DNA of 64,000 nt from Dermanyssus gallinae (taxonomy: Eukaryota; Arthropoda; Arachnida; Mesostigmata; Dermanyssidae), in the NCBI GenBank assembly GCA_003439945.1, contig QVRM01001785.1:1-64000 (forward strand), written 5' to 3'. The notes beneath the pieces were generated by a model. The model searched no databases, had not been told where the DNA came from, and saw nothing but the letters and a program-made list of their open reading frames with translations. Position numbers and translations under genes: made by a program. Below are positions 23,161 through 34,179 of the stretch, piece by piece; within the stretch, counting starts at the first letter, position 1, and every line of letters begins with the position of its first letter.

Positions 23161-23391
23161 TCACATGCCTCTGCCGCGATGGGGACCGGGACCACCTCCC
23201 CGATGGTGGCCCCCTCTTGGAGCGCCTCGGCCGCGGAAGTTTCCTCTACCACGACCGCCACGTCCACCGCCGCCCTGGCCACCCTGGATCTCTTCCTTAA
23301 CCATGTCAATCACTTCGTCGGGGATGCGCAGGAAGCGAATCGTATTGCCACGAATGTAGCATTCTGGCAAACGCCAGAACTTGTCGCCATC
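23161..23391 (-). CDS. LSm4 exon, Sm2 motif and RGG tail
   Basis: The acceptor is CTGTTACAG before GATGGCGAC. The exon encodes [17 protein letters not shown], the Sm2 core IRFLRIPDE and a Gly/Arg-rich tail ([17 protein letters not shown]) ending in RGM and TGA. RG-rich tails are typical of LSm4 and are arginine-methylated in other species. Confidence 0.95.
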   Translation of the reverse strand, partial: DGDKFWRLPECYIRGNTIRFLRIPDEVIDMVKEEIQGGQGGGGRGGRGRGNFRGRGAPRGGHHRGGGPGPHRGRGM

Positions 23392-25081
23392 CTGTAACAG
23401 GACAGCATTGAAATTCGGTCATCATTTAAGGTGATCCAGCCTCAAATTTCATCATCAACTCAATATTAACTGCATCAACTAGCTGCAGCGTTATGCGCCC
23501 CTGATATAAAAGGGTGAAATGTGTACACACACTTATCAAACGAATAAATCAATCACTCAATCATTAGAGTTGACATCACAGAAATGTATGCTTCGGGTGA
23601 ATTTTAGACTTTGCGCTCACAACTTCTGGCCAAGTGGCAAGTTGCAAAATCGTTAACTTTACTAAAGGCAAAGGAAAAAATAAAATACAATTTGCAATAG
23701 GTCAAGGGAAGACGGAAGCAAACAGTACGCTCTGCATTACGACATCAATTTTTCAAAAACCTAACTACATGTTATGCCGTTTAGTTTGCATTGGTCATGT
23801 ACAACGAAATATCATTTGATGTGTGGGCATACGTTGACATTACGAACGTACCCTTGAGGTGCAGATGACTTCACGAAGACTGATGTTCATCCAGTTGTCA
23901 CAGCTCACAAGATGACCGTTATAAGTTTCGCCATTTTTCAACTCAACCAACTAAATAAGGACAACCAGCAAATATTTTAACGGTACTACATATATACATT
24001 GTATTTAAAAAAATGATGATTCTATAGGGTTAGTATTAGTATAAACTGAATATTAGTAAACACAACGATCCCTTGCCCAACCTATAAATGTTCGTAGGTA
24101 CCAAATGGAATCGTTGCAATGCCACTTTAGCGAGTCGTGCCACACCGTGATTATAAAGATTTTCGGAAAAATATTAATTCGTCCCCGATCCTAGGATCTC
24201 TAAAAGATTTAAAAATATTTTTAGGGAGGTTGTTTTTAATTCTAGACTAGACAAAAAAATCGATCAACAACAGGGATCGAACCGGCGACACCCCGGTAGA
24301 TGACAACCATGACTAGCGCACTAGTCCCCTAGACCACGCCGCCACGACCCTAGGATATCTAAGACTATTATTCCGCTCTGAGACTTCGGTTGAAACTACG
24401 ATTTGCGCCGATTTCAGGGGATACACGCCGACGAGCATTTCAACAAGTGAGATTTTTAAAGTGCATTAAATAAAAAAGATCTTTCCGCTCAAAGAACCTT
24501 AAATCTATCCGTGTGTAGTGAATCAATGTAGGAGACGGCACAAACGTGGCAACAGAGATTTTTAAACAACTACCGGAACCGACTACATGAGAAAAAACGG
24601 TATTATGCCCTATGCATGATATGTCTAGTACGGAATAACTACACGCCTTACACTCGCGCTGTAGGTAGCAGCCAAAATAGACGAGCACGGTAACATGCAG
24701 CATATGATGGGTGATCGTGTGTTGTTTCTGCGCTTAGAGTCGCGCTGTGCAAAACTCTCCAACCCCATTGGCAGGATTCGCTGCGCTCAACACGATTAAA
24801 AAGAACTCCCTAATTAGTAGAGGCAGTTCTAAAACATCGCAAAGGATTTGAGCCTACCAGACAGCGCAAGCGTGCCTGGTAAAGAAGAGCTAATCTCCAG
24901 GATGGGGTGCGGTGGTTTCTATGCATGATGAATCATGGCAACATACTCAAATCAAGACTCGGTTGTCTAACCAGATAAGCTAGCAGAGAACACAGAGTCA
25001 GAAACACGCGTAAATTCGCCGGTATAACGCATACGTACTATTTGTTTCCATAGATCTGGTTTGCAACATCTTGTGCTCTTA

Positions 25082-25124
<43 letters not shown>

Positions 25125-27417
25125 GATCAAAATAAATAAAGTGGCATGTTTGTTAAGTTATATTTAAGCAATACCTGATACTTGACATGGTTTTATTAGT
25201 CACTGTACACCATAAATAGTGGCTAATCTCACTACCAAATAGGCGCTCTCCACGCTGGTACGACAGTGATTGCTTTGCGCTGAGGCAAATTCTACTTAGA
25301 GCCCTCCACAAATCGTCCTATGACCCAGCTGCGGCGGCTATTTACTCAATCACACGACAGCATTCTCGGAAGCTTCAAGACCTCAAGAGGCGGTCATTTG
25401 CCGACCATCAAGAACGTCTCCTCATACTAAAAGCACAACAAGAACCCCACCTCATTATACGACAGCCTCACAACTTTACGAGCTGTCCAATCCCATCTGA
25501 AAAACTCTTGGGCCACTTTCAAGCAGCTTTCACTTACGCGGATACGGTACCTCTCGAGATTCCTATTTCGTACGAGCTCGAAACTCCCGAGAGATTTTTC
25601 GCTGAGGCTCTTGATGAACCGTTTAGTCTAGACGAAGTCAATGTTGCCCTCGCTCGTATACGAAATAACAAGGCATTCGGGCCAGATTGTGTAAGGAATG
25701 AACACCTTCGACAGGGACATCTCCTCGTGCTTATATGGCAGTCTCACGGATTTTCTGACAGCACTGGGGTTCCTTCAAGATGAGCAGCATGGCTTCAGGA
25801 CCGGGCGTTCCACTATCTCAGCCTGCGAAGTACTTCTCGAGCAGATCACAATCTCATTAAACCGGAAAAAACTCCCGTTGTTCGCGGTTTTTATTGATTT
25901 AAAATCTGCCTTCGACATCGCACCCCGTAACATTGTCTTAAAGAAGTTGGGACAGACTGGAGTTGGACCGCGAATGCTCACTCTACTCTGCGCAGTTCTG
26001 ATGGCTAACCAAATTATCCTCGATGATGGTGTGTGCGAGCATAACACGTTTGATCAGACGACTGGGTATCCGCAAGGCGACAATCTCAGCCCATTGCTAT
26101 TTATAACGTTACTCAGTGATCTGCCACGCATCATGAAAGAGCGGCACTCAACGGTCATGACCCTGCTCTATGCAGATGATCTGGTAATATTCAGCAGAAT
26201 CCGTACTGACCTGCAGGCTGCTCTTTGCACACTGGATGAAGATTTCTCGCAGAATGGCCTCATAGTAAACGTGTCAAAAACCAAGGCTGTTAAGTTTCGG
26301 CGTGGCGGGCAACGAGCCCGCGCAGATAAACTGCGATTTCACGGTGAGCAAGTGCAGTTTGTAGAGACCTTTTGCTATCTCGGGGTAATTTTCTCGTCTC
26401 GAGGTACAACTTTTTCACAGCATGTAACTGAGCGTTGTAGAAAAGCGCTTATCGCGGTAGCGGATATCAGAAACCCAGCACAGTTGTCCGTCCGGACGGC
26501 CATGGCATTATTTACGCTCAAAGTGGCATCCGTAGCTGCTTACGGAATTCAAGTGACATGGAAACATCTTAGCACTTCGCAATTATGGCAGTTGGATAGG
26601 GTGAAGCCAGCTTTCTTGAAGCGAGTACTTGGTCTTCCGTCAAATTCGCGCAACAGATTAGTGTACATGCTTGCGGGTTCAGTATCATTTATTGATGAAC
26701 TCGTAGACCGCTTTAATTTACCGCAGACAGTCGCTCTGGAAACGTTTCGGCATGAGTATTCTCAAAAAGTGTCTCTAATTCCCAGAGAGTTTTTATCTAT
26801 CACCAGCTATGACTAACCAGGCCTGGAAGGACTCTCTCCGGCCATGTCGTCACCTGAATACTCGCTACAGTGTTCACGGATTTCATCATCTACTATGCCG
26901 GTCTGCTGGGTTTCATGAACCCAAGAAGGACAGCAGATGCCGTCGTTGTGGCGGCCCATGTCCCCTCTACCACCTACCTGATTGTACGGAATCCGTGTCG
27001 CTTTCTCAGCTTCAGCGAGAATGCTCATAATTCATTTTACCATGTTTGTTATATATATATATATCATGTTCGTATTTCCATACCCAAACAGGGTGCATTT
27101 TAAATAAATAAATAAACAGTGACTAATAAAACGATGTCTTCTTCATCCTTACTATATGTAAACACAAGAGTATGCCCAGAATCACATGTGCATACATTTA
27201 CTGTACAAGGCTGTACCTTCCTCTACATCAATACATATTGGAACCTTCTGGTGAATTCTAGCTAAGGTTGCTTTCTAGTCCCCACTGATTAACTCTTATC
27301 GACGCCTCATACTCTCTTCTGATATTCTCTTCCTAAAGACAACTCCAAAAGGTAAATTTGGTATTAGTAACTTACCATTGGGTGGTTTTGGGCAGTCTTT
27401 AGTAATGATAACGGAAG
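23161..27417 (-). CDS. LSm4, U6 snRNA-associated Sm-like protein
   Basis: LSm4 is a subunit of the nuclear LSm2-8 ring, which binds the 3' end of U6 snRNA, and of the cytoplasmic LSm1-7 ring used in mRNA decay. Three coding exons are visible at 27376-27417, 23852-23950 and 23164-23391, with the stop at 23161-23163. Joined in phase 0 they give [14 protein letters not shown], then [20 protein letters not shown] (Sm1 motif), then DGDKFWR and [14 protein letters not shown] (Sm2 motif), and an RGG-rich tail. Length is about 124 residues, near the family's 125-140. An in-frame TAG sits directly before the first exon seen, so the start codon must be on another exon upstream, which I could not place. 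The 3.4-kb intron holds an antisense LINE-B copy and a SINE-2. Confidence 0.95.
23852..23950 (-). CDS. LSm4 exon, Sm1 motif
   Basis: The exon has 33 codons in phase 0, from acceptor CCTTATTTAG to donor GTACGT. It encodes [20 protein letters not shown] and [13 protein letters not shown], the Sm1 motif with its RNA-contacting DNWMN segment. Confidence 0.95.
24256..24350 (-). mobile_element. SINE-2 (tRNA-like) copy in LSm4 intron
   Basis: On the minus strand it reads GGCGTGGTCTAGGGGACTAG (A-box region) and GGTTCGATCCC (B box). It is nearly the same as the plus-strand unit at 18.2 kb. Confidence 0.7.
24720..25180. other. Intronic DNA with (TA)n tract
   Basis: Part of the large LSm4 intron. It contains a (TA)n run at about 25083-25119 and no recognised exon. 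Confidence 0.55.
25698..26816 (+). pseudogene. LINE-B reverse transcriptase (YADD)
   Basis: A 372-codon frame covers the reverse transcriptase from the template-grip block [14 protein letters not shown] through catalytic motif A (FIDLKSAFD) and motif C (YADD) to the thumb and a conserved C-terminal region ([19 protein letters not shown]). The stop at 26814 overlaps the start of the knuckle frame. It is the least damaged of at least five LINE-B copies here, but it lacks the endonuclease and the first RT blocks. Confidence 0.88.
26809..27030 (+). pseudogene. LINE-B C-terminal Cys/His knuckle
   Basis: Encodes [11 protein letters not shown], then [16 protein letters not shown]. The spacing C-x2-C-x3-C-x3-H-x3-C suggests a zinc-binding nucleic-acid knuckle. 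Equivalent segments occur at 4.4, 16.9 and 17.4 kb. It overlaps the end of the reverse transcriptase frame by a few bases in another frame, so the original protein was probably continuous and a frameshift separates the two now. Confidence 0.7.
27376..27417 (-). CDS. LSm4 small 5' exon
   Basis: A 42-nt exon encodes [14 protein letters not shown], the invariant amino-terminal helix of LSm4. Donor GTAAGT follows directly and acceptor ATTTTAG precedes it. It is too short to show as an open frame by itself but is supported by exact family agreement and by phase. Confidence 0.93.
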
Positions 27418-27439
27418 CTAAAATCACAATCAAGAGGTA

Positions 27440-28271
27440 CGATATTAGTTATTGTCATATGTATACTCACATGTATACATATGAAAGCAAATAATGTAAA
27501 AAAATATCATCATTATAATGTTAAAACAAAAAACAAACAAAACAAAAAAAAAAAAATATATATATATATATATTATGCTTGCATCATTGGGGTATCATAT
27601 AAGCATACGTTTGCTTGTAGTGTAACAATAACAACTAATTAAGCACCAATCTGACGTTAGCCTCGCTCGAAACGATTTAAACCAACTTATATTACGACAT
27701 GTAAGTTTTACTTGAAAACATTTAATATCAGATCAAATTCTCCGCTTTAAAAGCAGCAAGCCAAGGCGGTACACAAATGCCACTGTACGGAAGCAGCTCA
27801 CCGTGCAGGTGATTAACGTATTAAGCAAAACGTAATCACAGCATCATCCAAAATGGCCTTGTGTATATTTATCACGAGTTTCTCCCGTGCCGTAAAATAC
27901 TGGTCGGTCAATTGAGTATTGACATATCTGATATGAGTATATAATGTATTCATGCACAAACATATGAAATTACATTAAACAAAACAACGAACCATTTTCG
28001 CCTATTTTTGGTGGGTCTTGGTCTTTTTCGCTCTCTACGACAGAGACGGCGCGACTCACTCTTGCGATTCGAATGCTGATTGTATCCGCCGACAGCCGCG
28101 CTGATAGAATAACACCTGTCCGATGCGGCTGTGAGCTGACTGTGACGCCGGTATACAAAGCGGGACATCAACAAATCGGCCCACGTCCGCGAATATTCAA
28201 ATGTGACAGACCGGTGGAACTCGCGACGTTTTATAGCCTGATTGAATAGTGAAACACAGACCTTGCATTTT

Positions 28272-28318
<47 letters not shown>

Positions 28319-28670
28319 ATGATTGTGCATACGTTCTCGGGAGACAATTGTCGCTCCATTTGTATTCTTAATAAACAAACTACATATTGAAGAACAAAAT
28401 GATTATATGTATGCATATATCTACATAGGGATATATAGTATATATGTATTTTGTAGATATATGCATGCATATATCTACAAATATAGAGCCTCGGTCGTGC
28501 TGGTTGAATTTGTTGGACGTGGTTGTCATTGGCATGCTACTACATAGCCCTGCTGGAGAAAGCCTATATAATTCCAGTACAAGAACGCGATGACGATAGA
28601 TGCATTTAGACGATATCGTGCCACAGACAACTTAGCCCATTACGAGCGTCTAAAATGTGGCTAATACGCT
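27440..28670. other. Presumed LSm4 upstream region; no exon placed
   Basis: It should contain the LSm4 start-codon exon and promoter, but no ATG followed by a good donor could be chosen. It holds (TA)n at 27556-27575 and 28277-28311, and near-palindromic TGTAGATATATGCA-type repeats at about 28410-28480. Confidence 0.4.
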
Positions 28671-28684
28671 GAATGAATCGAATT

Positions 28685-29300
28685 TGAATTTATTTATTGA
28701 CATTTCTTATAAGATCATTGCATACGGCAATTTCGAGCTCTATTAAGCACATAGCTTATTCGGAGCCCCTTTTATAATAAATAAATGTATAATTTATATT
28801 TGCTATTTTTACCTATTTATTAGGTCTACAACAAAGTTTTTCGTTTTTTTTCTGTTTTTCCCGGAAAAAAAATTTGAAGACCAAAAAGTCTTTTCGGTTT
28901 TTTTGAGATCGCATTTGAATTTGAGCATAAACTTTGTCTGCCTGGCGGAGGCCGGCACTTTGTTCCAGTAGAAGACCCCAATGTTTCTGATTGATAGCTT
29001 AAACTTGTTGGAGTTAGTGACACAGTAAGCAAGTTAGATGTGTTAGTAGATCCAGCAACACCCTTGTAGATATGGGTGTTGCTGATGTTGCCAAACCATA
29101 TACGTGTGGATGCACTCCAAGGAGTATGCACATTAATTTCAACTACGAGAGAGTACTCTATAAGTGTTGGGAACGGCAGCCTGCTTATATTTTTGTCGTG
29201 CGGTTGCACTGAGCCCCGCATCCAGATTTCCAGAGTTGTTCTCCGTGCTCGTTTTTTGGAGTCGGTGAAGCGACCCGATAAGACGCATCTGTATTAAGCC
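28685..29300 (-). pseudogene. LINE family A, 3' copy
   Basis: The minus-strand frame 28826-29221 includes LPFPTLIEYSLVVEI and a TSNLLTVS segment, close to LPFPKLIEYCLVVEIKR and ASNLLTLS of the copy at 15.6-16.2 kb. The shared 3' untranslated block (TTCGGAGCCCCTTTTAT) lies near 28755. A small insertion (about 28830-28905, rich in T and A homopolymers) separates the coding end from the 3' part. Confidence 0.7.
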
Positions 29301-29335
29301 ATAAACTTCTGCTTAAGATGTCTATAATCATTTAT

Positions 29336-29363
29336 TATATATATATATATATATATATCATTG

Positions 29364-29393
<30 letters not shown>
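29336..29393. repeat. Two (TA)n tracts
   Basis: Two TA runs separated by CATTGATTATA. They adjoin the 5' end of the LINE-A fragment. Confidence 0.85.
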
Positions 29394-29398
<5 letters not shown>

Positions 29399-29889
29399 CC
29401 CCTTCTGAATAAAACCCTTAATCGTTGAAAACCTGTTATTTAAGCTCAGTGGTGAATTATTGAATTTAGATAAGTTTGCCGTCCAGGGAAGACGGTCCTA
29501 TTAAAAATAAATAAATATAAACATATATATACATATATAGTATTGGGCGCCATTGTGACTGACTCTTTAGCATCTTTAATGGTCAGCTACGGGGCTGCCC
29601 AGGCTGGTTATGCAGTTTCGCAGGCGAAGAGAAATATGTGTGTAATTAGGTAGTAATATAACCATCGTGATAATCCAATGAATAGTATGAATGCACGACA
29701 GACGAGGATGTTTGTTAAAGTACATATAATGATACCATAGCAATAATATAAAACTATATCTGAAGCCAGCAGCACGCTGTATGACAAACTACACAGCGAG
29801 AGCACCTGATTCAAAAGATATTTCACAAGGAATGGTAAATAAAACTCACATATAGGTATTGGAAGCATGCATCTATTGGAGACTTTTAT

Positions 29890-30165
29890 GGATTATTGAT
29901 CTTTTGCCTTTGAGACCGTGTGGGCCCCAGGTAAAATTACTGAGGGAGCTACTACTAAGGTATGCAAGTGTCCCAGATTGGACATAGGGGGCTACGTGCT
30001 GGTGCATTTTTTGTTCTGTCATTGCATATACAACGTGGTAACGCCACGGCGTGCTTGGCGCCTTGTCTAGGTGGTCGACACCAGACTAAGGAACTTAGGG
30101 CTCATTTAGTTTGTCGTCACGTCCACTGGGGGACAATTGTTTACATGCCATTAGGAGTTAAATAA
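29890..30165 (+). pseudogene. YLDD/RPD element, C-terminal fragment
   Basis: The translation gives FAFETVWAPGK, then in another frame RAGAFFVLSLHIQRGNATACL. This matches the C-terminal block of the YLDD family (VAMETMGPIS ... LRQQLSLAVCRGNAAAV at 13.4 kb; SQRLSLEIQRGNATSVFG at 35.9 kb). Only the end of the element survives. Confidence 0.65.
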
Positions 30166-30750
30166 AATGTGTTTTACATTTATTGTATACATTTTTAACG
30201 TACGCATTACAGATATATATGAATAGTATGTGTGCGTATGTAAATACATGCATACATATAACAATATTTTTTCCGTGCAGTACCCACCAAAGCAAAGACA
30301 CCTTTCTGGTTGTCCTGTTATGTTGATGATGATGATGATGCTAACGTTAAATATTATTGGAGAGTTAACAGCCCGAAAAACCTAGAAATCGCTCTTATTC
30401 CTATGAATCATGTATATATATTCTATGTCAATATGCACTGCACAAGTATGATTGCTAGTGGGACCGGCTCAGGAAGAGCAGGAAGAGAAGCGAAGTCCGG
30501 CCGACGAAATGGCTGGTTGAGCGCAGCCTTAATTAGCTCGTCCAAGCCCGTAGGGGACGGAGAATAATCACCTCGTACAAAATGTTTAATTAGCACGATT
30601 TGAATTTCCCGCCACCCCCGGCTTCCGCGCGGCCGTGGCGCAGTCGCCGTTCTCTGAAAGGGTCCTGAGTTCTTCGTTCATCCTTTGATGTCTGCTGTCG
30701 TCAGAGAACTAACTCTCTGTGGAAGTCTTCTTCATTTCCAGACGGCGACA

Positions 30751-30836
30751 GTGAAAAAGGCAGTGTTGTGAATGATTTAAGTGAAAAGGCAGTGTTGTGA
30801 ATGATGTAAGTGAAAAAGGCAGTGTTGTGAATGATG
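30751..30836. repeat. Tandem repeat, about 30 bp x 3
   Basis: Three units of 30, 29 and 27 nt, each starting GTGAAAAAGGCAGTGTTGTG (the second lacks one A). Confidence 0.88.
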
Positions 30837-30859
30837 CTGCACCGTCGTCGTCGGCTTGA

Positions 30860-31310
30860 CAGCGTTTTCTTGTTGTTGTTGTTGTTGTTGTTGTTTTGGC
30901 GGAGGAGGAAAGGGTTGCTCTTTGTTATTATTTATTTATTTACTCCCTACCCACTCACCTTCCACCCACCGAGTGACGGCGACACACCGAACGATAGAAT
31001 CGACGACGGCCGTAGAGTCCAAGCAGAACAAAACGCGCGACTCTCTTTTACTATTACTACTACTACTCAGGCTGTCTGTCTTTCTCTGTCGGTCTGTTGG
31101 TTTGTCCGTGCGTCTGTCATTATTCGGTCAGTCATATGTGCTGTGATAGTAATTGTGTGTATTTCGATTGGAAATTATACTCTAATTACTATGGTGGTGG
31201 TGGTGGTATTGGGAGGCGGGTCGAGTGTTAATAGTTCACTGCTCCCCCTAATGCTGATGTAGCTGGTGTTACAATTGGTTTTGTTGTTGGTGGTGTTACT
31301 GTTGTTGGCG

Positions 31311-31341
<31 letters not shown>

Positions 31342-31420
31342 CGTAATCGTTGCTGTTGTTGTTGTTGTCAACTTGACCCATCACTGACTGTCATCCCACT
31401 ATCATCTGACCGCCGTTGAC
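30860..31420. repeat. GTT/TTG and GGT trinucleotide-rich stretch
   Basis: GTT-type runs near 30872-30896, 31265-31345 and 31351-31368, with TGG repeats near 31193-31208. Open frames here (polyleucine, polyasparagine) are repeat artefacts. Confidence 0.6.
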
Positions 31421-32502
31421 TATTGAGAATCGAAATCAACTCGATCTGCATAGATATATAGTATATAAATGTTCAAATCATCGTAGTGTTCAAGAGTGCA
31501 GTGAGTGCAGAGTAAGTGTACGACGAGGAAAAAGGAATAAGAAAACGCAGCATTCGAAACGCTAGCAGCTACAAAACAGCGCTGTAAGTGTAAACGGCGT
31601 TTTTCTCGTTCGCGATGTGCTCTCACGGTCTGTCTATCTGTTTAAGCACCTAGAGATTCGAGTGACAGTAAGAGTACGAATGAATATATTTATGTCATCT
31701 TTGTTATTGTTATTGTTATCGAGCGGGTAGAATTGCTGTTGTGGTTGTGGTTATTGTTGTTGTTCTTGTTGTTAACATTATGACGACACATGCTCGATAC
31801 ATGTATTCACAAGAGCGAGCTTATAACGAGCAGAGCACATCATACCGACGAACGAAATTGACCAGAGGTTAGAGCTGTGGGCTCCTTTCTACTTAGTGAG
31901 CAGACTGCATGGAATCATAATGATGATGATGATGATGAAGCTAACGGCGATGATGATGATGATATGTCGAAATGTAACACTCTGGTCACTGGTATCATCC
32001 AATTGCGTCGGAGGAATGGAGAGATCGAGGATACTGTCTTCTGGGCTTGTGGTGTATGATTAATACTAGGATGATGATTACGACGTTGATTGTTTTCCCC
32101 ACTAAGAAGTAATTAGGAGAAAATGCGCGAGCATAGAGCAGGTCAATATTGCGCCGAATCGGCCTTCGGGGATGTGAGCGCTCATAGCACCGGGACTCAT
32201 AGCACGCGTAGAAGAAGTAGACGACACGCTTATTGAAATTGATTTAAACGTACAAACAAGACGCCGTGTGGAAAGGCTAAATAGACATTTTGGTGGTGTA
32301 GATAAGTTCGTCTAGGGAATTCCATGCGTATTTTGTTGGTAATCACTCTGTACTCTTCCTCCTACGCATCCCTCCTAAGCCGTAAGTTCATTGGTTTTTC
32401 TTGCTGGACTGACGTAGAACTCAACCGGCGATCGATTAGTCAACATGCGTCTCTGCGTGGGAGTGTTTGCGTATATGCTAAGTTGTCTGCTGTCTGCCAA
32501 AC

Positions 32503-32733
<231 letters not shown>

Positions 32734-32739
32734 TACTTA

Positions 32740-34140
32740 TTCACCATTGCTAGCAGAACAATCTGTCTCGTTACGTCTTAACGCGTCGTTGACACATGTT
32801 TCCATCGAGATTGTGTAAAAGTCTCCGCATCTCAGAACGTGGTAGAGGTCTAGATCACAACCTCCACAAATGCCGGCTTTTCGGTTGTAATTCTCCATCA
32901 CAAGCAGTATGCCTATATAGTTCCTACCACTGACCGTTTGAATTCGTAGTTTTCTAGTACCAGTTGCTCGGTCATCACCTACTCTCAGCATAGTGGTATT
33001 ACGAAGCTAGCTGAGGCGTTCGTGGCAACATTAAAGGTTGCCGCTCGGTTCTCTCTAGTACTTTTATGTTTGCAATTGTTGGAAACAGCGCTATATGTGT
33101 GTAGGAAATAATCGGTCTCATCTTGTTCTTGCAGACGCACTTGGCAATTGTTCGGTGCACGTTTCGAAGTTGTGCTATGAGGGCCATTATCGCGCCTTTT
33201 TCTTCAGATGTTTTTAGGCCATTTTCTTTAGGTCGAACGATATTTGAAGCGCGCCGGGCTAACTCATATATAAGGAAAATGGTTCACCAGCTCTAGCGAG
33301 CTGACCTCTAGCTTACTTCTACAATGGGCTATGCTTCACCCTTCCTAAAGCGCCACCAGGTCGCGGTCTCATTGAGATAAAACAGTAAGTGCTCCCTGGA
33401 TTTTGCCAGAACAGCGAGATCGTTCTCGACTTGGATGAAAAAGTATCCGGAAAGTTACCTTCGCGCAAGGCATTTGTTGAATCTGCCATTTACAGTACAA
33501 ATCGGGGCGGGCTAACTCACTCTAACTGTCTCTTGGATCTCTTCCGCGTAATAAAATGCGCCTTTATTTTTCAGTCGTATGAGGTAACTTGCCTGCATAT
33601 CCAGTAGGAAATGAAATACATTGCCTCGAATCGAGAACTCGACGCATTTTCAGCGGGGCGTGTCGGGGTACGCAATCGACTGCAGTTTGGAAGTACATGC
33701 AGGCCACGTACGCTTCCTGTTTCTTGAACTGGTTCCAATGAGACACATACAGGTGTCAGCAGTTGTAAATATGTTTGATATTCGGGAAAAACAGCTAAGT
33801 GATCCACACTACACTTGGTTGCCACTGGGCATGTAGACCTTTCACTTTTAGCGATTGATTGTCTCGAGGTGGGCCGTGATGTATACGCGTGCTGTGAACT
33901 GCTAGAGAGAACCATGTGAAGTGTAGTCAGGCAGAAGAAATCGAAGCAGATAAGATCACAATAAGTGGTTCTCTCGGATTTGCTATCTCGCCCATCGTAG
34001 GGTGCTCGAGCTCTTGTGCCAAGTGAGGGTAAATGCACCACCGTGTTTTTTAGCCAGATGCATGTCTAACTACTTCAATAGTAGAAAAGCTTACATAAAG
34101 CTCTGCTATGGCCACAAGCGTGAATAGGCTAGGCGGGAGG
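32740..34140. other. No assignable gene
   Basis: Both strands have short open frames, including overlapping ones near 33389-33836. None shows a motif I can name. It may be old retroelement DNA preceding the LINE-B copy at 34.2 kb. Confidence 0.45.
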
Positions 34141-34179
34141 AAATCCAACTGCACGAAAGGGGAGAACGGACGCCCTCAG

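Larger units (their letters stand above)
25184..27138 (+). mobile_element. LINE family B, best copy, flanked by inverted repeats
   Basis: A plus-strand non-LTR retrotransposon lies antisense within the LSm4 intron. The frame is open from about 25262 (linker, WYDSDC near its start), through 25508-25783 ([15 protein letters not shown]), then shifts into 25698-26816, so part of the early RT domain is missing. Later motifs are [10 protein letters not shown] (catalytic Asp), [25 protein letters not shown], then [12 protein letters not shown] and a C-terminal region. A second frame, 26809-27030, encodes a Cys/His knuckle. The element ends in (TAAA)n near 27100-27115. A 23-nt inverted repeat with one mismatch (25184-25206 and 27116-27138) brackets it, which is unexpected for a LINE. 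Confidence 0.85.

Noticed and set aside
30740..30840. CRISPR-like array
   Set aside because: Units are directly adjacent without spacers, and this is eukaryotic DNA.
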